A stretch of 64,000 bases of DNA from contig NZ_LMNS01000036.1 in assembly GCF_001423405.1 (NCBI RefSeq), positions 186,001 through 250,000 on the forward strand. Reading direction: 5' to 3'. Below are positions 48,469 to 55,753 of this stretch, piece after piece. The DNA is from Methylobacterium sp. Leaf123 (GTDB taxonomy: Bacteria > Pseudomonadota > Alphaproteobacteria > Rhizobiales > Beijerinckiaceae). The notes under the pieces were generated by a model that ran no database searches, had not been told where the DNA came from, and saw only the letters and a list, made by a program, of their open reading frames with translations. A program made the position numbers and the translations under genes. Every line of letters starts with the position of its first letter. The stretch's first letter is position 1.

Positions 48469-51458
48469 GCCACCGCCTCCAGCGCGCCGTCCCGGTACTG
48501 CGCGGCCACCGCGCGTCGAGAAATCTTGCCGTTGGCCTCGCGCGGGATCGCGCCGACCTGCACCGCCTCGACCGGCACTTGGTGGCCGGCGAGCCAGCGG
48601 CGGCACCAATCCTGAAGCGCGCGGGGCGGCACGGGGCCTTCCGCGCTGAACAGCAGGGTCACCCGCTCGCCCGCGAACGGATCGGGCCGGGCGAAGGCCA
48701 CGGCGTCGGTGATGCCGGGCATGGCCATCACCACGTCCTCGACCTCGCCGGGATAGACGTTGAGGCCCGAGACGTTGATCGTATCGTCCTTGCGCGCGAC
48801 GAAGATCAGCATGCCGTCGGGCGCGCGGTAGCCGAGATCGGCGGTGTGGATCGCCCCGCCCTCCCCCTCGACCACGATCTCCGCCGGGGCCTCGGGGCTG
48901 GTTCCCGCCCGGACGCGGTGATGCGGCAGCGGGCGGCCGATGGCGTCGGCGCGGCGCAGATCCGGGTTGATCGCGATGCAGCCGGCTTCCGAGCAGCCAT
49001 ATTGCTGGAACAGGTGGGTGACGCGCCCGCGGATGGCGGAAAACCACGGCGCCGGCAGGAGCGTGCCGGAGACCATCGCCGCGTGGAGGGTCTCGCCCTC
49101 GGGCATGAGCCGGGCCAGCGTGTGCAGCATGGCCGGCGCGGTGTAGAGCACCGGCCGCTCGATCTCACGCAGGCGGCGCAGGAGGTATTTCGGGTTGGTG
49201 GTGTCCACGATCACCGGCCCGCGGCCGCGCGCCAAGCCGACGAACAGCCCGCAGATCAGCCCGTAGGAATGGGTGATCGGGCAGGCGATGACGGGGGTCA
49301 TCCCCTCCGGCTCGGTGAAGGCGCCGACATAGCTCGTGATCTCGCGCTCCACCGCAGACCACGGGCGGGCGATGCATTTCGGCTCGCCGGTGGTGCCGGA
49401 ACTCATCTGGAGAAGCTCGCCCTCCCCCGGAACCGGCGGGGCGGCGCCGGTGAGGGTCTCGCCCTCCAGGCTGTCGAGGAACAGGCGGTGGCAACCGGCG
49501 CGCGCGGCGAGCCGACGCGCGCCCGCGTCGGGCAGGGCCGGATGGATCGGCAGCAGGCTCGCGCCGCGCCGCCGGGCGGCGAGGATGAAGGCGAGACCCT
49601 CGGCGGTGTCGCGGAAGCGCGCGGCGACCCGCTCGCCGCTGCCGCCGCGCAAGGCCGCCGCAGCCTCGACGCGCCGGATGGCGGCCTCCATCGCGTCCGC
49701 CGGGATGGTGCGGCCGTCGATCTCGATCATGCAGTCTCCGGAAAGGGCGTCAGGGGAAGGGAACAGGGGGTTGGGCGCGTGCAGGCTGCTGCGCGCCTCG
49801 CCGAGCCCGAGCTTGCGCGACAGCAGCGCCTCGACCCGCAGCCGGGGCGCCTCGACCTGAAGCCGGGCGAACCGTGCCTCCAGCCCGTGCTCCGCCGCGT
49901 GGCGCCGCAGCTCTCGGCCAAGGCGGCGCCAGAACGCCGTCTCGTCGAGGCCGTGCCGGCGCCCGAGAAGGGCGGTGATCTCGCTGAGGTTGAAGACGAA
50001 CAGGCTGTCGGTGACGAGTTCGGCCAGCGTCGCCGCCGAGCGCATGGCGTGGAAGCGGTCATCCGCCGGGCCGGCATGGGCCGGGTCGATCGCCCCGAAA
50101 TCCGGCACGCGCTCCGAGTTCGTCACGAAGTCGGGGGCGTATTCCGCGCTCTCGTGGAAGTCGCGCAGGATCACCCGTTCCGGCCAGCCGTCGCGGTGGA
50201 CCAGAATCATGTTCTGGCCATGCGCCTCCAGGGCGACGCCGTGGGCCGCGAGCAGGTGCCAGACCGGCAGCACCGCGACCGCGATCAGACGGTCGAGCCA
50301 GGCGTCGCGGCCGTAGCGTTCGAGCCAGGGCGCGACGAAGGGGCTGCCATCCCCCTCGCACACGGCCAGCGCGTTGAAGGGCAAAGCCGCCTCGCCGGGA
50401 GCGAGACGCGGGCTCTCCCGCCAGATCGCGGCGAGGTGCCCGGCAAGCGGCCCGTCCCGGTCGGCGAGCGCGGCGGCGTATTCGCGCAGCAACGTCACTC
50501 GGTTGCACAGCACGGGATCGGCGGCGACGAGCCCGGCGAGCCAGTCGGATAGGGCCGGGCCGGTCAGCACGAAATGCGGATCGAGGATGCGCAGGCTCGA
50601 GGTCGAGACGACGCTCAAGGATAGCTTCACGCTCGCGGCGGACGGGTCGTCTTGGTTGTGCAGCGTGCGCAGGGACTGGCTGGCGACATAGCGCGGGCCG
50701 GCGGTGCCGAGCGCGACGGCGCGGCCGTCCGCCAGCCAGGGGCGCAACGCCTCCTCTCCGAGCCGGCGCATCTGCCAGGGATGGACCGGCAGCAGCGCGT
50801 GCGTGTCGGGGGAATGTCCGGCCGCGCCGAGGCGGCGGGTCAGCACGTCCCATGTGTCGCCGAGTTCGGCCCGCCAGAACGCGGCTTCCGCGCTCGGCAG
50901 TGCGAGGGCGATCGTGTCTCGGCGAACAGCCAGCCATGCGAGGCGGAACGGCGCGGCGGCCTCGGGCCCGTAGCGGCGGTGATCCTCCAGGGTGAAGCCG
51001 GTGCGGGCCTTGAAGCTCGGATGATAGGGATGTCCCTCCCAGAGCGCCGCATCGAGCGCGGCGAAGGGCAGAGTGCGGCGCTCCGGCTGCGACAGGTTCT
51101 GGGCGTTCCAGCGGCAGAGTTCGACCGTCTGCCGCAACTCTGCCAGCAGCCGCGCCCGGTGCTCGGGGGCGGTGGGAAGAGCCTCGACGAGGGCGGCGAG
51201 GTCGGCCGGCATCCAGGCGCCCTCCTCGCTCGCCATCGCGACCGAGCCGGGATCGAGGCGGGGGCGGCCGAACGGGCCGAGGGTGCCGGTCGCGCGGAAG
51301 CGGCGGGCGCCGAGGCGCCATGCGATCCGACCGGAGCCGCCCTCCGGCGCGCGCTCGGCCAGCCCCTCGAACAGGACGGCTTGCGCCAACTGGCGCAGAA
51401 CGCGCGCTTCGGGCGGTTCCACGGTTTCGGGAGGCACGGTCTCAGGATGCGAGGGCAT
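48465..51458 (-). CDS. Fused NIS siderophore synthetase (AsbB-like) and aryl-AMP ligase (AsbC-like)
   Basis: This 997-residue protein has an IucA/IucC-type NIS synthetase (about 1-575), with LLPVHPWQMRRLGE, KLSLSVVSTSSLRILD and HGVALEAHGQNMIL, which adenylates a citrate carboxylate and condenses it with an amine. An AMP-forming ligase (about 580-997) follows, with core motif QMSSGTTGEPKC, GCSEAGCIAI, ADLGYRAPDG and the C-terminal lysine region REANGKISR, expected to activate the aryl acid and load it on the carrier domain of the next gene. In Bacillus asbB and asbC are separate genes. It overlaps the upstream NIS gene by 17 bases, so translation is coupled. Confidence 0.9.
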   Translation of the reverse strand: MPSHPETVPPETVEPPEARVLRQLAQAVLFEGLAERAPEGGSGRIAWRLGARRFRATGTLGPFGRPRLDPGSVAMASEEGAWMPADLAALVEALPTAPEHRARLLAELRQTVELCRWNAQNLSQPERRTLPFAALDAALWEGHPYHPSFKARTGFTLEDHRRYGPEAAAPFRLAWLAVRRDTIALALPSAEAAFWRAELGDTWDVLTRRLGAAGHSPDTHALLPVHPWQMRRLGEEALRPWLADGRAVALGTAGPRYVASQSLRTLHNQDDPSAASVKLSLSVVSTSSLRILDPHFVLTGPALSDWLAGLVAADPVLCNRVTLLREYAAALADRDGPLAGHLAAIWRESPRLAPGEAALPFNALAVCEGDGSPFVAPWLERYGRDAWLDRLIAVAVLPVWHLLAAHGVALEAHGQNMILVHRDGWPERVILRDFHESAEYAPDFVTNSERVPDFGAIDPAHAGPADDRFHAMRSAATLAELVTDSLFVFNLSEITALLGRRHGLDETAFWRRLGRELRRHAAEHGLEARFARLQVEAPRLRVEALLSRKLGLGEARSSLHAPNPLFPSPDALSGDCMIEIDGRTIPADAMEAAIRRVEAAAALRGGSGERVAARFRDTAEGLAFILAARRRGASLLPIHPALPDAGARRLAARAGCHRLFLDSLEGETLTGAAPPVPGEGELLQMSSGTTGEPKCIARPWSAVEREITSYVGAFTEPEGMTPVIACPITHSYGLICGLFVGLARGRGPVIVDTTNPKYLLRRLREIERPVLYTAPAMLHTLARLMPEGETLHAAMVSGTLLPAPWFSAIRGRVTHLFQQYGCSEAGCIAINPDLRRADAIGRPLPHHRVRAGTSPEAPAEIVVEGEGGAIHTADLGYRAPDGMLIFVARKDDTINVSGLNVYPGEVEDVVMAMPGITDAVAFARPDPFAGERVTLLFSAEGPVPPRALQDWCRRWLAGHQVPVEAVQVGAIPREANGKISRRAVAAQYRDGALEAVA

Positions 51459-53223
51459 GGCCGGCCTCGCCCCGAGCCGCCCGCAGCACGAGCGGGTTCG
51501 GCATGTCGATGTAGTTGCCGGTGCCGTCGCCTGAGGCGAGCTCGTCGCGGTCGGACAGGCGCACCCGCAGATTGGCCTTGGTGCAGAGCGTCGGCCCGTC
51601 GAGCACCGAGCGGGCGAAGGCGCGGCCGGCCCCGGTCATGCGGCGTGCCATCGCCTCCAGGCGGCGGGCGAGGTCGTCGAGGAGCATTTCCTCGCGCGCC
51701 AGCCCGTCATGGCCCATCCGGGCGATGACGGAGAAGATTTGGTTGACCACGAGATAATAGGCCAGCCGTCGGCGGATCTCGCCGTCCGGGAAATAGAGCG
51801 AGGCGATTGAAGCGGTCTCGGGCGCGTCGCGCAGGAGCGCGGGCCGGGCGGATTCCGAGAGGTAGAAGCCCTGGTTGTCGCGGTAGAAGCCGAGCTCGGG
51901 CCAGCCGGAGCCAATGTCGAGCAGCGCGTTCTGCTGGTGGGCTTCGAGCGCGATGCCGTGCGCGTCGTAGAGCGCGACGACGGGCTCCAGCATGCAATCG
52001 AGATAGCGGGCGAACCACGTGCGGGCGGCCTGGGCGCGCGCGGTCGAACCCTCTGGGCAGACCTGCCGCAGAAGGGCCTCCAGCCGCGAGAGACGGCCAG
52101 GCAGCGGCTCGGCGGTGAGGGCCGCCAGCGTGGCGACACCCCGCTCCGCCCCGTTGCGGAACGGGTTCTCGCGCAAGACCGTCTCGAAGCCGCTCTCCTC
52201 GCGGCCGGGGCTGTGCAGGGTGAGGTAGGCGGGGTCGGCCAGAATCTGGAAGTTGGGATGGCGCGCGGCGAACGGGCTCTTGGCCAGCAGCCGGGCCATG
52301 GCGACGCCGGCCTTGAGTTCGGCGAGCCGGTTCACCCGCAGCGAGTTGGTGAGGGTGACGGGTAGTGAGAACTTCGCCATCCACGGGCTCTCGGCCGCGT
52401 AGACCGTGCGCAGCGAGGAGGTCGCGGTGAAGCGCGGGCCGAAGGCGCCGAGCCGCCGCAGGCGACCCGCCTCGACCCACGCTTCGACATGCGGCTCCAG
52501 CATCAGCGCCTCGGCCTGGAGCGGATGCATCGGCAGGGCGATTTCGCCCGCGCGCAGGCCCAGCCGGGCGGCGTCGGGGCCGAGCAAATCGAGGGCGAGG
52601 TCGGGCGCGGCGCGGGTCACCGCCGAATCGTGGCGGACGAGGCTCGCATCGGCGGCGAACACCGCGAGCTGGAACGACCCGCCCTCCTCCGGCGCGTAGG
52701 CGCGGGCCTGCCAGGTCGTGAGGCCCTGCCGGCTCTTGGGGGTCGGGTGCAGCCAGTGGCCGAAGACCAGGGCGCGCTCGGCGGCGATGAAGCCGGTCTC
52801 CGCCTCCTCCGGTTCCGCGCGGTCGAGCAGGCGGGCGGTCTCGCGGTAGCTGTCGAGCACGCGCCCGAGCAGTTCGAGTTCGCGCTCGCGGGCGGTGTCG
52901 CCCCGCCCCTCATCCGTGCGCGAATAGGCCTCGCCGAGAAGTTCCTGAAGCCCGCGCATCGGCGCCACCGGCCGCCAGCGCGGCTCGTGCAGATGGCGCG
53001 TCCAGAGTCGGCCGAAGGCGTGCGCGCCGCATAGCGACGGCGACAGGATCTCGGCGCGGATCGCGAGGCGGCGGCTGCGCAGGTTCCACTCGACGCAATG
53101 GGCCGGCGGCCCGTCCGTCAGCGCGTGCCGGATGCGGATGCCGGAATCGATCTCGCGCAGATATCCGTTGGCGAAGCTGCGGAAGGCGGCGGCCTCGGCA
53201 ACGGCTTGAGACGATGGTGGCAT
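51442..53223 (-). CDS. NIS siderophore synthetase (IucA/IucC family, AsbA-like)
   Basis: This 593-residue cytosolic enzyme has an IucA/IucC domain with ALPMHPLQAEALML, FTATSSLRTVYA, KFSLPVTLTNSLRVNR (nucleotide/citrate-binding region) and an FhuF-like C-terminal part with HGIALEAHQQNALLDI. It should form the first citrate-amine amide of the metallophore. It is the first gene of a minus-strand operon (AsbA, fused BC, fused DE, F, DUF2218, GNAT). I choose ATG 53223; an in-frame ATG at 53295 gives a basic, non-conserved extension. As I recall, the matching Methylorubrum gene is called mllA in the methylolanthanin locus. Confidence 0.92.
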   Translation of the reverse strand: MPPSSQAVAEAAAFRSFANGYLREIDSGIRIRHALTDGPPAHCVEWNLRSRRLAIRAEILSPSLCGAHAFGRLWTRHLHEPRWRPVAPMRGLQELLGEAYSRTDEGRGDTARERELELLGRVLDSYRETARLLDRAEPEEAETGFIAAERALVFGHWLHPTPKSRQGLTTWQARAYAPEEGGSFQLAVFAADASLVRHDSAVTRAAPDLALDLLGPDAARLGLRAGEIALPMHPLQAEALMLEPHVEAWVEAGRLRRLGAFGPRFTATSSLRTVYAAESPWMAKFSLPVTLTNSLRVNRLAELKAGVAMARLLAKSPFAARHPNFQILADPAYLTLHSPGREESGFETVLRENPFRNGAERGVATLAALTAEPLPGRLSRLEALLRQVCPEGSTARAQAARTWFARYLDCMLEPVVALYDAHGIALEAHQQNALLDIGSGWPELGFYRDNQGFYLSESARPALLRDAPETASIASLYFPDGEIRRRLAYYLVVNQIFSVIARMGHDGLAREEMLLDDLARRLEAMARRMTGAGRAFARSVLDGPTLCTKANLRVRLSDRDELASGDGTGNYIDMPNPLVLRAARGEAGHALAS

Positions 53224-53370
53224 GGTCTTCGAAACCTCGTGAGAGCCGTGAGGGCCCGGCCGCATCGCGGCGGGCCGGGCCGGGCGGCGCATCATCGGAG
53301 CGACGCGGCGGTCCGGTCGCCGGGCCGCCCGTGCGTCATCGTCGTCATGGGCCTCGAGCGCGCAGCGAAC

Positions 53371-53478
53371 TCACCGTTGCGGCGACGGGCGTGGAGGAGC
53401 GTGCGGTTTGGAGAGAAAGAAAAGGTCGCCGCTTGAAGCGTAAGGATAAGAAAATTGCTCTTCGTTGTACTTGCTCAT
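53371..53478 (-). CDS. Possible leader peptide or small protein upstream of the NIS operon
   Basis: This 35-codon frame begins MSKYNEEQFSYPYASS, is rich in aromatic and Pro residues and ends PPRPSPQR. It lies 147 bases before the NIS start on the same strand. GAGGGAG lies 11 bases upstream. The same frame continues open upstream (…SLDAWLEFAQHAFSLKRFEG…) to an ATG at 53691, so a protein of up to 106 residues is possible. It uses more AT-rich codons than its neighbours. A regulatory leader, a small structural protein or chance are all possible. Confidence 0.3.
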   Translation of the reverse strand: MSKYNEEQFSYPYASSGDLFFLSKPHAPPRPSPQR

Positions 53479-54017
53479 GGGACTGAGGGCTCCCTCGAAT
53501 CGCTTGAGGCTGAAGGCGTGTTGCGCAAACTCCAGCCATGCGTCAAGAGAAGGTGAATTTATTGGAATTGTTCTTGATATAGGGTGATTGCCTGTTTGCG
53601 CTGTCGCGACAGTTGGTTGCCTTAGAAAATATTCTTTATTTGTCTTTCTTTGTACGCGGCGCGCGCCGCTTGCGTGCCTCCCGCCGGTCATGGCGTTGGG
53701 GCGCGGCCAAGCCCTCTCCGAACCGGGCCTCGATCCCGGCCGCGTCGGCCGATCCCGGCGCGTGAGGGGATGAGAAAACCTGTTGCGCATCCGCAACGAG
53801 GCGATGAAATGGCCTATAGTCTTTAGCTGTTCTAATTCTTGTCTTGATTCTCGGGCCTACATTTCGACTGTCCGCGCAACGTCTTGCGACAGCATCGCCC
53901 TCTAGACTGGAAATGATACAAGCTATTGCAGGACTTGCATAATCCGTGCGTCTCCTTCTGGTCCCTCCTCAGTCATCGATCAGCGCGGGATCATCTGTGG
54001 GCGACGGGACCGATGTC
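53479..54017. promoter_or_regulatory. AT-rich divergent regulatory region, metallophore operon / fecI
   Basis: This is the AT-richest part of the window, with clusters at 53560-53660 (GAATTTATTGGAATTGTTC) and 53800-53950. It must contain the promoters of the NIS operon (minus) and the sigma-factor gene (plus). TTGCATAAT near 53935 could be a -10-like element for fecI. I could not pick out a confident Fur-type 19-bp palindrome or a copy of the fecR/receptor promoter box here. Confidence 0.5.
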
Positions 54018-54539
54018 ATGACGGGAGGGGCGGCGGGGGTGTCGATCGATGCCCTCTACCGTCACGAAGGGCTGAAGCTCCGGCGTTTCCTCCAGCGCCT
54101 GCTCGACAACCCGGCCGACGCCGCGGATGCGAGCCAGGAAACCTATCTGCGCATGGTCGCCGCGCTCTCGCGCACGAGCATCGAGCACCCCTCGGCCCTG
54201 CTGTTCCGCATCGCCACCAACGTCGCCCTGCGGATGCGCAACCGCGGCCGGCTGGAGCGGATTCTGTTCGCAGCGAAATGCGAGGCCGAACTCGCCGAGA
54301 TCGCCGACGGCTACGCCCTCCCCGAGCGGCAGACGATCGCCCGGCAGGAGCTGAAGCGCCTCGCCGCGGCGGTCGATGCCTTGCCGCCCCGCTGCCGCGA
54401 GGTGTTCCTGCTCAGCCGCCTCGACGGGCTCGCGAACGGGGAGATCGCGCAGCGCCTCGGCATCTCGCGCAACATGGTCGAGAAGCACATCATCAAGGCC
54501 CTGCTGCATTGCCGGCGCAGCCGCCTCGATCTTTTTTGA
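54018..54539 (+). CDS. FecI-type ECF RNA polymerase sigma factor
   Basis: This 173-residue sigma factor has region 2 (IDALYRHEGLKLRRFLQRLLDNPADAADASQETYLRMV) and region 4 (LPPRCREVFLLSRLDGLANGEIAQRLGISRNMVEKHIIKALLHCRR) joined by a short linker, as in the FecI (iron-uptake) group. It would direct transcription of fecR and the TonB receptor in response to metallophore binding. I use ATG 54018; a GTG at 53946 adds 24 unconserved residues. It is divergent from the NIS operon and followed by fecR after 117 bases. As I recall, the methylolanthanin locus names this regulator pair mluI and mluR. Confidence 0.91.
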   Translation: MTGGAAGVSIDALYRHEGLKLRRFLQRLLDNPADAADASQETYLRMVAALSRTSIEHPSALLFRIATNVALRMRNRGRLERILFAAKCEAELAEIADGYALPERQTIARQELKRLAAAVDALPPRCREVFLLSRLDGLANGEIAQRLGISRNMVEKHIIKALLHCRRSRLDLF

Positions 54540-54567
54540 ATGGCGATCTTTTTTTGAACGGGTCGCA

Positions 54568-54595
54568 TCAGGAGGCCGCGACCTCGTTGATCTAA
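54568..54595 (+). promoter_or_regulatory. Shared promoter-like box upstream of fecR
   Basis: The 28-base element starts TCAGGAGG and ends GTTGATCT-AA. It matches 23 of 28 positions with the element at 55662 upstream of the receptor gene. The box lies 89 bases before the fecR start, with a run of seven T's 12 bases upstream. It is a candidate recognition site for the FecI-type sigma factor. Confidence 0.55.
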
Positions 54596-54656
54596 GGGGA
54601 TAGGACACCCGCGCTGCGCCATTTCGGGCCGCGGTCGAGGGCCCGGGGGGATTGGC

Positions 54657-55619
54657 GTGGCCGGCAGGGACGGGACGGAGGCCGAAGCGGCTGACGAGGC
54701 CGAGGGCGGTGAGGATCCGGTCGAGTACGAGGCCGCGGCCTGGGTCGCGCGGCTCTCCTCCTCCGACGTCACGGACGCCGACCACAGGGCCTTCGAGACC
54801 TGGCGCCGAGCCGACCCGGCCCACGCGGCGGCCTATGCCGAGATGGATGCGCTGTGGCGCCGGCTCGGGCATCTGCCCGATCCCCGCCCGCGCACAGCAT
54901 CGAACAAGACACCGAAATCGCTCGCCGGCCTCGCCGCCGTCACCCTGCTCGCCAGCGCCCTGGCCTACGAGGCCGGCCTCCTCGACCGGCTGCGCGCGGA
55001 TCTGTGGAGCGGGGTCGGCACGATCGAGCACGCGACGCTGCCCGATGGCAGCCGCGTCGACCTCAACACGGATACGGCGATCGCGGTGCGGTTCACGCAA
55101 GGGGAGCGCGGGATCGCGCTTCTGCGCGGCGAGGCCAGCTTCGATGTCGTGCCCGATTCGAGCCGGCCGTTCGTCGTGCGCGGCGGCGGGCTGAGCGTGC
55201 GCGCGGTCGGAACCCGCTTCTTCCTGCGCGCGGACGGGGCGGACAGCCCGGTGGGCGTGGCGGAGGGGCGTGTCGATGTGTCGGGGGAGAGCGGGCGCGT
55301 CGTCGTCTCGGCCGGGGAGGAAATCCGGATCGGCGGCGACGCCCTGCACGTGGCGGCCGCGGATGTGGAGCGTGCCACGGCGTGGCGCGACGGCCGGCTG
55401 ATCTTTTCCGGAAAGCCGCTGGCGGCGGTCCTGGCGGAACTGAACCGCTACCGCCGCGGGCGCATCGTGCTGCTCGACCGTGGGCTCGGCGAGCGGCGCG
55501 TGACCGGCGCATTCGATGCCCGCAACACCGACGACGCCCTCGACGTGATCGCCGCGACCATGAGCGCCCGCATCCGGCGGCTCTCGCCGCTGCTGGTGCT
55601 GGTCGGATCGCCCGTGTGA
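54657..55619 (+). CDS. FecR-type anti-sigma factor / transmembrane sensor
   Basis: This 320-residue protein has a cytoplasmic N-terminal DUF4880 region (EYEAAAWVARLSSSDVTDADHRAFETWRRADPAHAAAYAEMDALWRRL) that contacts the sigma factor, one transmembrane helix (LAGLAAVTLLASALAYEAGLL), a periplasmic FecR domain (THATLPDGSR-like strands, RGEASFDVV, VRAVGTRFFLRADG) and a DUF4974 end resembling the STN fold (DGRLIFSGKPLAAVLAELNRY). It relays occupancy of the receptor's signalling domain to FecI. The start is GTG at 54657. The receptor gene follows, with its own promoter-like box. Confidence 0.92.
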   Translation: MAGRDGTEAEAADEAEGGEDPVEYEAAAWVARLSSSDVTDADHRAFETWRRADPAHAAAYAEMDALWRRLGHLPDPRPRTASNKTPKSLAGLAAVTLLASALAYEAGLLDRLRADLWSGVGTIEHATLPDGSRVDLNTDTAIAVRFTQGERGIALLRGEASFDVVPDSSRPFVVRGGGLSVRAVGTRFFLRADGADSPVGVAEGRVDVSGESGRVVVSAGEEIRIGGDALHVAAADVERATAWRDGRLIFSGKPLAAVLAELNRYRRGRIVLLDRGLGERRVTGAFDARNTDDALDVIAATMSARIRRLSPLLVLVGSPV

Positions 55620-55661
55620 GCCGGGCGATGGGGTGGGACGAAAAAAATCGCCCGCCCCACG

Positions 55662-55689
55662 TCAGGAGGTGGCGCCCCCGTTGATCTTA
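55662..55689 (+). promoter_or_regulatory. Shared promoter-like box upstream of the TonB receptor gene
   Basis: It starts TCAGGAGG and ends GTTGATCTTA and aligns without gaps to the box at 54568. A run of seven A's lies 14 bases upstream. Its distance to the receptor ATG at 55754 (92 bases) is almost equal to that of the fecR box (89 bases), supporting both the box and the chosen start. Confidence 0.55.
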
Positions 55690-55753
55690 ATCGTCGAGAG
55701 CGGGGAGGACGCACAGCGTGCCGCCCCTCCCGACGGATCGATGGGGCTTTGGT

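Noticed and set aside
48579..50552. 657-codon plus-strand frame across the NIS-ligase fusion gene
   Set aside because: It is the complement of a clearly coding NIS/AMP-ligase gene, and its composition is that of a shadow frame.
53224..54017. Search for a Fur box in the fecI/NIS intergenic region
   Set aside because: Several AT-rich stretches exist but none forms a convincing 19-bp GATAAT-type palindrome by eye. A position-weight-matrix scan would be decisive.
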